Positions 7,498-15,836 of a stretch of DNA of 64,000 nucleotides are shown here, piece by piece. Within the stretch, counting starts at the first letter, position 1; each line of letters begins with the position of its first letter. This DNA is from JAHRAW01 sp028066695 (lineage in GTDB: Bacteria > Pseudomonadota > Gammaproteobacteria > Arenicellales > Poriferihabitantaceae), in the NCBI GenBank assembly GCA_963457535.1, contig OY734803.1, positions 1,798,001 to 1,862,000 on the forward strand, read 5' to 3'. The notes below the pieces were generated by a model. It did no database searches and was not told the DNA's origin. It was given only the letters and a program-made list of their open reading frames with translations. The translations under genes and the position numbers were made by a program.

Positions 7498-8271
7498 TTA
7501 GCGGCGGATGCCGAAGCCGGCGTTCAGGAGTTTCAGGTTGAGAAAAAACAGCGCGGCGATGAACAGCGCGGTGATTGCGTAGGAAAAACCGAGTCCGATG
7601 TCGGTGATGCCGAGGAAGCCGTAGCGGAACGCGTTGATCATGTAGAGGATCGGGTTGATGTGCGACACCGCCTGCCACAGCGCGGGCAAAAGTTTGATGG
7701 AGTAGAACACGCCGCCGAGGTAGGTCAGCGGCGTCAGAATGAAAGTCGGCACGATGGAGATGTCGTCAAATTTGCGCGCGAACAGGCCGTTCAAAAACCC
7801 GCCGAGCGCAAACAGCACCGCGGTCAAAAAAACCATGCTGGCCGTCACCAAATAACTGTGCATGGAAAGCCGGCTGAAAAACAGCGACACCGAGGTGACG
7901 ATGACGCCGACCAAAATGGCGCGCGCCACGCCGCCGCTGACATAGCCGAGCAGGATGACGAAGTTGGGGGTCGGCGACACCTGCAGTTCCTCTATCGCGC
8001 GCTGAAACTTCGCGCTGAAAAGCGAAGACGAAACATTGGCGTAGGCGTTGGTGATGACCGACATCAGTATCAGCCCCGGCACGATGAAATCGATGTAGCG
8101 GTGGCCGTCCATCTCGCCGATGCGCGGCCCGATCAGGTGCCCGAAGATGATGAAATACAGCGCGGTGGTGATCACCGGCGGCAGCAGCGACTGCTGCCAG
8201 ATGCGGAGAAAGCGCGTGGTTTCCTTGCGCACGATTGTGGCGTAGGCGACCGCCGCGAGTTTCCAGTTCAC
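7498..8271 (-). CDS. ABC-2 type transporter permease (YadH-like)
   Basis: Inner-membrane permease of a two-gene exporter. The 257 residues have about six hydrophobic segments and the ABC-2 motifs: LPPVITTALYFIIFG near the N-terminus, DFIVPGLILMSVI, and the conserved PLTYLGGVFYSI-LP before the last helices. This pattern matches E. coli YadH and related permeases whose substrate is unknown. Its ATG overlaps the stop of the ATPase gene by 4 bases, so the pair is translationally coupled. It ends 4 bases from the convergent ptsI with no obvious T-tailed terminator between them. Confidence 0.88.
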   Translation of the reverse strand: MNWKLAAVAYATIVRKETTRFLRIWQQSLLPPVITTALYFIIFGHLIGPRIGEMDGHRYIDFIVPGLILMSVITNAYANVSSSLFSAKFQRAIEELQVSPTPNFVILLGYVSGGVARAILVGVIVTSVSLFFSRLSMHSYLVTASMVFLTAVLFALGGFLNGLFARKFDDISIVPTFILTPLTYLGGVFYSIKLLPALWQAVSHINPILYMINAFRYGFLGITDIGLGFSYAITALFIAALFFLNLKLLNAGFGIRR

Positions 8272-9188
8272 GCGCCTTCCTCCTCCACCATGTCGAGAAA
8301 CAGCCGCTCGAGGCGGTTGGTTTTGTTGCGCATGCTGCGCACTTTGATGTTGTGCCCGGCGAGTTTTTCAAACAGCGCGTCCAGACTGCCGGTGGCGGGG
8401 ACGTCGGCCTCCAGCACATTCGGGCTTGTCAATTCCCAGCTGGACGGCAGGCCGCGCGGCAGTTCGCGCAGCGGCTCGGCGAGGTCCAGCACATACGCGT
8501 CGGTCTGCAGTTTGCCGAGCAACTCGCGCATGCCGGTGTTCTCCACCAGCCGCCCGCGGTCGATGATGGCGATGTTGCGGCACAAACTCTCCGCTTCTTC
8601 CAGGTAATGCGTGGTGAGAATGATGGTGGTGCCGCTTTGGTTGATGGCGGTCAGGTAGTTCCACATGGAGCGGCGGATTTCAATGTCCACGCCCGCGGTC
8701 GGCTCGTCCAAAATCAACAGGCGCGGCTCGTGCATCAGCGCGCGCGCGATCATCAGCCGCCGCTTCATGCCGCCGGACAGCGTCTGCGCCATCTGTTCGC
8801 GCTTTTCCCACAGGCCGAGCTGGCGCAAATAATGGCCCGCGCGCTCTTCCGCGAGTTTGCGCCCGATGCCGTAATAGCCGGCCTGGTTGCATACGATTTG
8901 CATCGGCGTTTCAAAGATGCTGAAATTAAATTCCTGCGGCACCACGCCGAGGTAGGATTTTGCGCGCGCGAAATCGCGGTCTATGTCGGCGTCAAACACG
9001 CGCACTTCGCCGCCGCTTTTGTTGACCAGCGAGGAGATGATGCCGATGGCGGTGGATTTTCCCGCGCCGTTTTTTCCGAGCAGCGCGAAAAAATCGCCTT
9101 CCTCCACCTGCAGATCAATGCCGCGCAGCGCGACCAGGCCGTTGGGGTAGGTCTTTTGCAGGTCGGTGATGGAGAGCGCGACGGTCAT
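8268..9188 (-). CDS. ABC transporter ATPase (YadG-like)
   Basis: Cytoplasmic ATPase partner of the adjacent ABC-2 permease. The 306-residue protein starts MTVALSITDLQKTYPNGLVA; the longer in-frame extension is Arg/Pro-rich spacer and was dropped. Walker A GKNGAGKST (about 39-47), Q-loop VVPQEFNFSIFE, signature LSGGMKRRLMIARAL, Walker B LLILDEPTAGVD and the switch histidine in LTTHYLEEAE are all present. The C-terminal ~80 residues form the extra domain usual in this exporter subfamily. The substrate cannot be deduced from the sequence. Confidence 0.92.
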   Translation of the reverse strand: MTVALSITDLQKTYPNGLVALRGIDLQVEEGDFFALLGKNGAGKSTAIGIISSLVNKSGGEVRVFDADIDRDFARAKSYLGVVPQEFNFSIFETPMQIVCNQAGYYGIGRKLAEERAGHYLRQLGLWEKREQMAQTLSGGMKRRLMIARALMHEPRLLILDEPTAGVDIEIRRSMWNYLTAINQSGTTIILTTHYLEEAESLCRNIAIIDRGRLVENTGMRELLGKLQTDAYVLDLAEPLRELPRGLPSSWELTSPNVLEADVPATGSLDALFEKLAGHNIKVRSMRNKTNRLERLFLDMVEEEGA

Positions 9189-9213
9189 GGAAGGGGGCGG
9201 GGGCGCCGCGCGG

Positions 9214-9675
9214 TCACCGCCGCGGCAGCGGGCGCGCCATTTTAATATGTTCAATCCCGGCTTCCATGAAAGTTTCGCCGCATTCGGCAAAGCCGCGCGC
9301 GGCGTAAAACGCCCGCGCATGCGTCTGCGCATGCAGCGACACCGAAACCATGCCGCGCTCGCGCGCGGCCTCCAGCAGCGCCGCGAGAATCGCGCCGCCG
9401 ACGCCGCGCCCGCGCCAGGCTTTCAGCACCGCCATTCGGCCGATTTGTCCGGCCGCGCCCGCGTCGTGTTCGCTCAGCCGGCCGGTGGCGATGCCGTTGC
9501 CGGCCGAGTCGCGCGCCAGCGCGTGCGTGTGCGCGCCGTCATGCGGGTCAAGTTCCAGCGCCTCGCTCACGCCCTGCTCGTCAATGAACACGGCGCGGCG
9601 AATCGCGCTGATCACTTCGCGGTGTTCGCGCCAGTCGACCACCGCGGCAGAATATTCGCATTCCCTATCAGTCAA
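9214..9675 (-). CDS. GNAT family N-acetyltransferase
   Basis: A 153-residue single-domain GNAT protein that probably transfers an acyl group from acetyl-CoA. The acetyl-CoA loop is RMAVLKAWRGRGVGGAIL (R/Q-x-x-G-x-G), followed by a long helix (LLEAARERGM), the SLHAQTHARAFYAARGFAECGE strand-helix block and a C-terminal EAGIEHIKMAR strand. The layout resembles the E. coli ElaA/YjcF-like subgroup (VFIDEQGVS near residue 30). The substrate is unknown. It overlaps the end of the DUF3108 gene by 8 bases, so it may be the last cistron of the purM-purN operon. Confidence 0.85.
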   Translation of the reverse strand: MTDRECEYSAAVVDWREHREVISAIRRAVFIDEQGVSEALELDPHDGAHTHALARDSAGNGIATGRLSEHDAGAAGQIGRMAVLKAWRGRGVGGAILAALLEAARERGMVSVSLHAQTHARAFYAARGFAECGETFMEAGIEHIKMARPLPRR

Positions 9676-10360
9676 AGCGCTGCTCGGTCAACTGCAGCAA
9701 AGTGGTCTTGCCGCGTTTGCGCACGGCGATTTGCAGCGGAGCTTGGACTTGGCGGCCGTCGCGGCGCAGCCAGACGCTGACGCTGTCCTCCGGTTTGTCG
9801 GCGCGGCGGCGCGTGATTTTCCAGCAGTCAAACTCGCCGGCCGGCACGCGCAGCGCCTCCGGCGCCGGCGCGTCATACACATACTCGCGCAGCCGCTTCG
9901 CGCTGACTTCGCGCACGCGCATGCCTTCCAGCGCGTCAAGCGGGCGCAGCATCAGCAGCAGCGGAAACGCGGCCGCTTCCAGTTGCTCGCGCGCGCCGAT
10001 TTCGTCGCGCCGGCCGTCGGCAAATTCCACAACCGCGCGCTCGCGGTCTACGCGAAAACTTCGCGCATAGCCTTCCCCGCCGACCAGCCGCTCGCTGCCG
10101 CTGTCCAGCGCCACGCGGCCGCCGGCGCGAACGAAGCGCGTCTCGGTGATATGCGCCTTCATGAACATCGCCGCGAGCAAACTCGGCTTGGCCGTGGAGG
10201 TGACCAGGTAGCCGCGCGCCTCGCGGCGAATTTGAATTTCTATGCCGCCGGCGTGCAGCCGGCCGTAGGACGCGGCGTAGCGCAGCGTCTGGTCGGCGAT
10301 GTCCTGCGCCGCCGCGCCCGGCGCAATGCAAAACAACAGCAGCGCGGCCGCGCGTTTCAT
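9668..10360 (-). CDS. DUF3108 domain periplasmic protein
   Basis: A 230-residue exported protein with a short signal peptide (MKRAAALLLFCIAPGAAAQ; cleavage likely after A-A-A). The mature part has the DUF3108 pattern: LRYAASYGRLHAGGIEIQI, then L-L-x-M-L-R-P-L-D-A-L-E, F-D-C-W-K-I-T-R-R and V-S-V-W-L-R-R-D-G-R-Q-V. Function is unknown; the fold is a beta-rich periplasmic barrel-like domain. It directly follows purN with a 4-base overlap, an arrangement commonly seen in gamma- and betaproteobacteria. Confidence 0.85.
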   Translation of the reverse strand: MKRAAALLLFCIAPGAAAQDIADQTLRYAASYGRLHAGGIEIQIRREARGYLVTSTAKPSLLAAMFMKAHITETRFVRAGGRVALDSGSERLVGGEGYARSFRVDRERAVVEFADGRRDEIGAREQLEAAAFPLLLMLRPLDALEGMRVREVSAKRLREYVYDAPAPEALRVPAGEFDCWKITRRRADKPEDSVSVWLRRDGRQVQAPLQIAVRKRGKTTLLQLTEQRFD

Positions 10361-11001
10361 CGCGCGTCCGCCGCCATGTCCGCCATGTTCATGCCGCGGC
10401 GGCGGTTTTCCGCGAGTTGGCGAATCGCGCGCGGATAGAGGCGGTGCTCCTCGCGCAGCACGCGCGCGCGCAGACTCTCGGCGTCGTCGCCGGGCGCGAT
10501 TTCCACTTCGCTTTGCAGGATGACCGGGCCGCCGTCCAATTCGGCGGTGACGAAATGCACGCTCGCGCCGTGCCGCCGCTCGCCGGCGTCCAGCGCGCGC
10601 TGGTGGGTGTTCAGGCCCTTGAACTTCGGCAGCAGCGACGGATGAATGTTGAGAATGCGCCGCGGAAACCGCCCGACAAAACGCGGCGACAGCACGCGCA
10701 TGAAACCGGCGAGCGCGATCAAGTCCGGCGCATGCGATTCAACGCGGCGCAGCAACTCGTCCTCAAACGCATCGCGGCCGGCATGCGCATCGCGCGTCAC
10801 CACATGCGCGGGCACGTCGGCGCGCGCCGCGCGCTTCAGGCCGTATGCATCGGCGCGGTCGCTGATGACCGCGGCGACGCGCGCCGGCAATTCGCCGCTC
10901 GCGGCGCCGTCCAGAATCGCCTGCAGGTTGCTGCCGTTGCCGGAGATCAGCACGACCAGATTGAGCGGATTCGCCACGGCAACCGCGCGCGTCACACCCA
11001 T
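10357..11001 (-). CDS. purN: Phosphoribosylglycinamide formyltransferase 1 (PurN)
   Basis: Uses 10-formyl-THF to formylate GAR in the third step of de novo purine synthesis. In the 214-residue product VVLISGNGSNLQAIL forms the phosphate/GAR-binding loop. LAGFMRVLS and RILNIHPSLLPKFKGLNTHQ carry the catalytic Asn and His, and GASVHFVTAELDGGPVILQ carries the catalytic Asp. The start overlaps the end of purM by 10 bases, so steps 3 and 5 of the pathway are co-translated. Confidence 0.95.
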   Translation of the reverse strand: MGVTRAVAVANPLNLVVLISGNGSNLQAILDGAASGELPARVAAVISDRADAYGLKRAARADVPAHVVTRDAHAGRDAFEDELLRRVESHAPDLIALAGFMRVLSPRFVGRFPRRILNIHPSLLPKFKGLNTHQRALDAGERRHGASVHFVTAELDGGPVILQSEVEIAPGDDAESLRARVLREEHRLYPRAIRQLAENRRRGMNMADMAADAR

Positions 11002-12092
11002 TCCACCCGCGGCGGCTGCGACGCGTCGCGCGCCGCGGCAATCCGCCCGAGCGAGAACACCGTCTCGCCGGCTTCTTCCAAAATCGCGGTTGCGCGCGCC
11101 GCGTCGCGCCGCGGCACCACCGCGAGCATGCCGACGCCGCAGTTAAATGCGCGCAGCATTTCCGCGTCTTCAATGTTGCCCTGCCGCTGCAGCCAGCCGA
11201 ACACTTCGGGGATTTTCCAACTCGCGCGGTCGATTTCGGCGACCGCGCCCGGCGGCAGCACGCGCGGCGGATTCTCCGGCAGCCCGCCGCCGGTGATGTG
11301 CGCGACCGCCGACACTTCCACTTCGGCGAAGAGGCGCAGCATCGCTTTGACATAGATGCGCGTCGGCGCGAGCAGCGCGTCGCCAAGCGTGCCGCGCGTT
11401 CCAGGCAACTCTTCCGACAACGACGCGCCGCTTTGCTCCAGCACTTTGCGAATCAGCGAAAAACCGTTGGCGTGCGGGCCCGAGGAGGCCAGGCCGAGAA
11501 TGATGTCGCCGGCGCGCACCCGCTGCGGCGAAAGCAGTTTTTCCTTGTCGGCGATGCCGACCGCGAAGCCGGCGAGGTCGTAGTCGCCCGGCGCATACAT
11601 GCCCGGCATCTCGGCGGTCTCGCCGCCGGCGAGCGCGCAGCCGGCGAGTTCGCAGCCGCGCGCGATGCCGGCGATGACGCGCTCGGCGCGCGCGGGATCT
11701 AGCGCGCCGCACGCGAAATAATCCAGAAAGTAGAGCGGCTCGGCGCCGCAGGCGATGATGTCGTTGACGCACATCGCCACCAAATCTATGCCGATGTCGC
11801 CGCCGCGCGCCAGCATCAACTTGGTGCCGGCGCCGTCGGCGGCCGACACCAGCACCGGATTTTTGTAGCGCGCGAGCGGCACTTCAAACAGCGCGCCGAA
11901 GCCGCCGATGCCGCCGATCACGCCGTCGCGGCGTGTGGCGCGCGCGAGTTTGGCGATGCGGCGCGCCAGGGCGTTGCCGGCGTCTATGTCGACGCCGCTG
12001 TCCCGGTAGCGCAACTGGCGGGCGGCGGGGGCGGTCAAGTGCGGTGGCGGGCGGGGGAAGGGGAAGAAGCGGGAGGAGGCGTCATTATGCAT
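10992..12092 (-). CDS. purM: Phosphoribosylformylglycinamidine cyclo-ligase (PurM)
   Basis: AIR synthetase, the fifth step of purine synthesis, which closes the imidazole ring with ATP. Starting at ATG 12092 gives 366 residues, about 20 longer than E. coli because of an Arg/Pro-rich N-terminus before LRYRDSGVDIDAGNALA. The typical GIGGFGALFEV, SAADGAGTKLMLA, VAMCVNDIIACGAEPLYFLDY (written here in two overlapping parts) and LASSGPHANGFSL motifs are all present. Longer in-frame starts reach into the divergent regulator's promoter and were rejected. The 124-base spacer to the divergent CRP-like gene should hold both promoters. Confidence 0.93.
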   Translation of the reverse strand: MHNDASSRFFPFPRPPPHLTAPAARQLRYRDSGVDIDAGNALARRIAKLARATRRDGVIGGIGGFGALFEVPLARYKNPVLVSAADGAGTKLMLARGGDIGIDLVAMCVNDIIACGAEPLYFLDYFACGALDPARAERVIAGIARGCELAGCALAGGETAEMPGMYAPGDYDLAGFAVGIADKEKLLSPQRVRAGDIILGLASSGPHANGFSLIRKVLEQSGASLSEELPGTRGTLGDALLAPTRIYVKAMLRLFAEVEVSAVAHITGGGLPENPPRVLPPGAVAEIDRASWKIPEVFGWLQRQGNIEDAEMLRAFNCGVGMLAVVPRRDAARATAILEEAGETVFSLGRIAAARDASQPPRVEWV

Positions 12093-12136
12093 TAATCCGC
12101 GGCCGCGCGCGGAAGCCGCCGAAAGCGCCGGCATGG

Positions 12137-12142
12137 TGTACA
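12137..12142 (+). promoter_or_regulatory. candidate extended -10 for the CRP-like gene
   Basis: TGGTGTACACT contains an extended -10 (TG before TACACT) about 75 bases before the regulator start, in the spacer shared with purM. No clear -35 is visible. The call rests on one hexamer. Confidence 0.3.
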
Positions 12143-12216
12143 CTCGCCCTCCGCGACGGAAAGCACGACGCAGACCCTCCCGAGCAACCGCTGCGCCACC
12201 AATCTCACGAGAAACC

Positions 12217-12918
12217 ATGAAAACACCGACCCGCACCGAGCCGGCGCTGCTTGCCGCGCTCGCCCCCGAAGCGCTCGAAAAAATCCGGGCGCAATGCGCC
12301 ACCCGGCGCTACGAAAAAGACGAGCAAATCGTCGGCGAACTGGAGCGCGGCAAGCAAATGTATTTCATTGAGCGCGGCCGCGCGCGCGTAACGCTGCTCT
12401 CCTACGGCGGGCGCGAGGTGAGTTTTGTCGACCTGGCGGCCGGCGAAAACTTCGGCGAACTTTCGCTGATTGACGGGCGGCCGCGCTCGGCCAATGTCAT
12501 CGCGCTGACCGAATGCGAAATCATGGTCATGCCGGAGCATGTTTTTCAGCGGCTGCTGGAAACGCATCCGCGCATCGCGTTCGCGCTGCTGCGGCAGTTA
12601 ACCGCGATGGTTCGCCGCCTGTGCGAGCGGATTTTTGAATTCTCCACCATCGGCGTAAACCAGCGCCTGCACGCCGAGTTGCTGCGCCTCGCCAAAAAAC
12701 ACATTGAACTGGACGGCGTCGCGCGCATTCCCAACGCGCCGACCCACGCCCAGCTGGCGAGCCGCATCAGTTGCCACCGCGAGGCGGTCACCCGCGAATT
12801 AAATTCCCTGGAAAACGCCGGCGTGCTCGCGCGCGAGAAGCGCAAATTGATCGTGCCGGAAATTCGGCGGCTGCAGCAAATGGTGGATTTGGTAAACGGC
12901 GCCGCGCCGCAAAGGTGA
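12217..12918 (+). CDS. CRP/FNR family transcriptional regulator
   Basis: A 233-residue regulator with an N-terminal cyclic-nucleotide-binding barrel (about 20-135), a long dimerisation helix (HPRIAFALLRQLTAMVRRLCERIFE) and a C-terminal winged helix (about 155-225). The phosphate-binding cassette FGELSLIDGRPRSANV keeps the Arg-Ser pair that contacts cAMP in CRP. There is no N-terminal cysteine cluster, so it is not an oxygen-sensing FNR. The recognition helix ISCHREAVTRELNSLE keeps the R-E-x-x-x-R pattern of CRP-type proteins. It is monocistronic or weakly linked to pgsA 32 bases downstream. The effector is inferred to be a cyclic nucleotide. Confidence 0.85.
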   Translation: MKTPTRTEPALLAALAPEALEKIRAQCATRRYEKDEQIVGELERGKQMYFIERGRARVTLLSYGGREVSFVDLAAGENFGELSLIDGRPRSANVIALTECEIMVMPEHVFQRLLETHPRIAFALLRQLTAMVRRLCERIFEFSTIGVNQRLHAELLRLAKKHIELDGVARIPNAPTHAQLASRISCHREAVTRELNSLENAGVLAREKRKLIVPEIRRLQQMVDLVNGAAPQR

Positions 12919-12950
12919 GTCCGCCGCTGTTGCGCCGCTGATATTCACCG

Positions 12951-13517
12951 GTGATTTCCCAATTACCCAACCTGCTCACCCTGCTGCGCATCGCCGCATG
13001 CCCGGTGCTGGTGCTGCTGCTTCGCGACCGCGCGTATGACTGGGCGATGGTGGTATTCCTGATAGCCGGCATCACCGACGGACTGGACGGCTACATCGCC
13101 AAGCGTTACAACTTCGTCTCCGGGCTCGGCGCGATTCTCGATCCGATCGCCGACAAACTTTTAATTGCGAGCGCCTACATCATGCTCGCGATGCTGGACG
13201 GCATTCCGTTCTGGCTGCTGGTGGCGGTGATGTTTCGCGACCTGGTCATCGTGGTCGGTTATTTGGTGCTGGTGATGATGGGCGACGATGTGCCGATGAA
13301 CCCGAGTTACATCAGCAAGGTCAACACCTTTTTGCAAATCTCGCTGGTGGTCGCGGTGCTCGGCGGCAAGGCCGACTGGCTGCGCATTCCGCCGAATTTT
13401 GACGCGCTGGTTTTGGACGCGCTGATAGCCGGCGTGCTGGTCACCACGGTGGTCAGCGGCAGCCGCTATGTGTGGGAGTGGGGCATTCGCCGCGAAGAAA
13501 CCGGCGCCGGGCTGTGA
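12951..13517 (+). CDS. pgsA: CDP-alcohol phosphatidyltransferase (PgsA-like)
   Basis: An inner-membrane enzyme that makes phosphatidylglycerophosphate from CDP-diacylglycerol and glycerol 3-phosphate, or a close paralogue. The 188 residues include several membrane helices and the CDP-OH-P motif at 43-68 (D43, D46-G47, G60, D64, D68). One usual Arg of the A-R pair is replaced by Lys (A50-K51-R52). The GTG start follows the regulator gene by 32 bases. Its TGA overlaps the GTG of hda. PgsA, PssA-type or cardiolipin-synthase-type activity cannot be separated with certainty. PgsA is favoured from the N-terminal LPNLLTLLRI and the gene context. Confidence 0.82.
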   Translation: MISQLPNLLTLLRIAACPVLVLLLRDRAYDWAMVVFLIAGITDGLDGYIAKRYNFVSGLGAILDPIADKLLIASAYIMLAMLDGIPFWLLVAVMFRDLVIVVGYLVLVMMGDDVPMNPSYISKVNTFLQISLVVAVLGGKADWLRIPPNFDALVLDALIAGVLVTTVVSGSRYVWEWGIRREETGAGL

Positions 13518-14188
13518 GCCGCCAGACGCTGATACCGGCGCCGAGCGAAAGCGAAAGCAGTTTCGCGAGTTTTTACGCCGGCGAAAACGCCGCGCTGCTG
13601 GAGGAGTTGCGGCGCATCTCGCGCGGCGCGCGCGCGGTGCGCGTGCTGTATTTCTGGGGCGATGCCGGCAGCGGCAAGAGCCACCTGCTGCACGCCTGCT
13701 GCCGGCACGCGCGCGCATTGCGCCGCCCGCACGCGTATTGGCCGGCGGCCGGCGCGCCGCCGGACGCGGCGCAGGCCGACCCGCGCGCATTGGTGTGCAT
13801 TGACGATTTTCACGCCGCGGCCGCCGACGACGCCTGGCAGGCCGCGCTGCTCGGCCTTTATGAAAAACTCCGGCTGCATGGCGGGCTGGTGGTCGCCGCC
13901 GACCGCCCGGTGAACGAACTGCAATTGCGCTTGAAGGATTTGGAATCGCGGCTGCTCAGCGGCGGCGTCATTCGCATTCGGCGGCTGAGCGAGCGCGACC
14001 GGCTGGCCGCGCTGCGCGCGCGCGCGCGCAGCAAGGGTTTTGAACTCAGCGACCAGGCGCTGCATTTCATGCTCGCCCGGCACAGCCGCGACACCGCCTC
14101 GCTGTTTTCGCTGCTGGAGCGCATAGACTCGGCCTCGCTCGCCGCGCAGCGAAAAATCACCGTGCCGTTTATCAAGTCGCTGTTATAG
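13514..14188 (+). CDS. hda: DnaA regulatory inactivator Hda
   Basis: An AAA+ DnaA homologue that, with the beta clamp, stimulates ATP hydrolysis by DnaA after initiation. Starting at GTG 13514 (overlapping the pgsA stop) gives 224 residues, close to the 233 of E. coli. Walker A GDAGSGKS is at 49-56, followed by LLHACCRHAR, the Walker B ALVCIDDFHA, the sensor region VVAADRPVNEL and the lid helices ERDRLAALRARARSKGFEL. The DNA-binding domain IV of DnaA is absent, as expected. The N-terminus has QTLIP, resembling the clamp-binding Q-L-x-L-P motif of Hda, which supports the short start. Confidence 0.9.
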   Translation: MSRQTLIPAPSESESSFASFYAGENAALLEELRRISRGARAVRVLYFWGDAGSGKSHLLHACCRHARALRRPHAYWPAAGAPPDAAQADPRALVCIDDFHAAAADDAWQAALLGLYEKLRLHGGLVVAADRPVNELQLRLKDLESRLLSGGVIRIRRLSERDRLAALRARARSKGFELSDQALHFMLARHSRDTASLFSLLERIDSASLAAQRKITVPFIKSLL

Positions 14189-14777
14189 CGCCGAGCGCCA
14201 GCGCGCAGCGCGCGACCCGCCGCCCGAGCGTTTCGGCGAGGCTTTTTTCATCGTCGCCGAGCGGCAGCGAGCCGTCCGCGCCGGCGACATGGCTCGCGCC
14301 ATACGGCGTGCCGCCGCCGCGGGTTTGCGCGAGCGCGGTGCCGTGGAACGGAATGCCGACTATGACCATGCCGTGGTGCAGCAGCGGGCGCATCATCGCC
14401 AGCAGCGTGCTCTCCTGCCCGCCGTGCATGCTCGCGCTTGAAGTGAACGCGCCGGCCGGCTTGCCTTCCAGCGCGCCGCTCATCCACAGCCCGGAACTCT
14501 GCTCGAAAAAATAGCCGAGCGCCGACGCGGCCGCGCCGAAGCGCGTCGGGCTTCCGACCAGCAGCCCGTCGCAATTTTCCAAATCGGCGAGCGTCGCATA
14601 CGCGTCGCCGCGCTCCGGAATTTCGCCCGCGTCCGCCTCGGACACCGCCGACACTTCCGGCAGCGCGCGCACCACCGCCTCGCAGCCGTCTACGCGCCCG
14701 ACTCCGGCCGCGGCGCAGCGCGCCAGCGCGCGCACCGAGCCGTGGCGCGAGTAATACAGGACCAGAATTTTTTTCAC
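14172..14777 (-). CDS. wrbA: NAD(P)H:quinone oxidoreductase, WrbA/flavodoxin type
   Basis: A cytoplasmic FMN enzyme that reduces quinones by two electrons. The 201-residue flavodoxin-like protein starts MKKILVLYYSRHGSVRALAR, the FMN phosphate loop. It also carries GSPTRFGAAASALGYFFEQS, KPAGAFTSSASMHGGQEST and the family GGGTPYGASHVAG loop. These are WrbA-specific, although the tetramer-stabilising C-terminus is short. The 3' end overlaps the convergent hda by 17 bases. Its start overlaps the reductase gene upstream on the same strand by 4 bases, so the two redox proteins are co-translated. Confidence 0.88.
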   Translation of the reverse strand: MKKILVLYYSRHGSVRALARCAAAGVGRVDGCEAVVRALPEVSAVSEADAGEIPERGDAYATLADLENCDGLLVGSPTRFGAAASALGYFFEQSSGLWMSGALEGKPAGAFTSSASMHGGQESTLLAMMRPLLHHGMVIVGIPFHGTALAQTRGGGTPYGASHVAGADGSLPLGDDEKSLAETLGRRVARCALALGAITAT

Positions 14778-15799
14778 GGCTCGCGCGGGGCGTAAGTGAA
14801 CGAGTCAAAGAAAAACCGCTCGGCGCGCATGCCTTTCGCGCCGAGTCCGTCGCGCACCGCGTCCACCATCACCGGCGGCCCACTCGCATACACGTCAAAT
14901 TCGGCGAAGTCGTCATACGCGGCGAGCACGCTTTCGTGCACCCAGCCGCGCGCGCCGCGCCACGCGCCGTCTGCATCCGGTTCGGACAGCACCGGCGTAT
15001 ACAGAAAATTTTCCCGCGCGCGCGCCCACTCTTCGGCGAGGGCGTGCATGTACACATCTTGTTCATCGCGCGCGCCCCAAAAAAAATGAATGCGCCGCGC
15101 CGGGTCGGCCGCCAGCGCCTGTTCTATGAGCGCCTTGACCGGCGCGAAGCCGGTGCCGCCGGCCACCATAATCACCGGGCGCGCCTCGTCTTCGCGCAAA
15201 AAATATGTGCCGAACGGCCCCTCAAAGCGAAGCAGATCGCGCTCGCGCATGGCGGCGAATACGCGCGGCGTAAAACGGCCGCCCGGCACATGACGAATGT
15301 GCAGTTCCAGGCCCTCCTCGCGCGCGCGCTCCGGCAAATTGGCCGCCGAAAAACTGCGGCGCTGGCCGTCCTTCATGATGATGTCGATATACTGCCCCGG
15401 AACAAAATTAAATTCCTGCGATTTCGGCGGCATCAAAAAAACGCGCATCACATCCTTCGCCGCTTTTTCCATCCGCAGCACGCGGCACGGCAGCATGCGA
15501 ATGCGAATGTCGGCGCCGGCCATGATCTCCTCGGCGTCTATGACCACATCCTCCAGCGGCACCGCCTGGCACAGCAGCACCTTTCCCTGCGCGATTTCGC
15601 CCGCGCTCAGCGCGAACTCCTCGTATTCGCCGTAATCCACCTTGCCCGAAGCCAGCGTTGATTTGCACGCGCCGCACGCGCCGTTGCGGCAGCCGTAGGG
15701 AAACACGCGCTTGTCGCGCAGCGCCGCGTCGAGAATGGTCTCGCCCGGGTTGGCGGTGAACGCGCTTTGGTTGCGCCGGTTGGTGACGGTGAAGGACAT
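14774..15799 (-). CDS. 2Fe-2S ferredoxin-NAD(P)H reductase (AscD / CDP-6-deoxy-delta-3,4-glucoseen reductase-like)
   Basis: A 341-residue electron-transfer flavoprotein. The N-terminal plant-type 2Fe-2S domain has C37, C42, C45 and C77 (PYGCRNGACGACKS). It is followed by an FAD domain (RSFSAANLPE) and an NAD(P)H domain (MVAGGTGFAPVKALIEQ, YASGPPVMVDAVRDGL). This order, ferredoxin first, is that of CDP-6-deoxy-glucoseen reductase and of the ubiquitous UbiB-region Fre-like reductases. It could also serve as a generic oxygenase reductase. The longer in-frame extension upstream crosses mutM and was rejected. It is divergent from mutM across 37 bases and coupled to wrbA. The physiological acceptor is unknown. 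Confidence 0.85.
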   Translation of the reverse strand: MSFTVTNRRNQSAFTANPGETILDAALRDKRVFPYGCRNGACGACKSTLASGKVDYGEYEEFALSAGEIAQGKVLLCQAVPLEDVVIDAEEIMAGADIRIRMLPCRVLRMEKAAKDVMRVFLMPPKSQEFNFVPGQYIDIIMKDGQRRSFSAANLPERAREEGLELHIRHVPGGRFTPRVFAAMRERDLLRFEGPFGTYFLREDEARPVIMVAGGTGFAPVKALIEQALAADPARRIHFFWGARDEQDVYMHALAEEWARARENFLYTPVLSEPDADGAWRGARGWVHESVLAAYDDFAEFDVYASGPPVMVDAVRDGLGAKGMRAERFFFDSFTYAPREP

Positions 15800-15836
15800 T
15801 CGGTTGTAGAATGCGCGCGAGGACGGATTGTATCGC

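Noticed and set aside
7476..7505. CCGCT...AGCGG inverted repeat as terminator between ptsI and the ABC permease gene
   Set aside because: Only a 5-bp stem and no T-run on either strand; likely chance.
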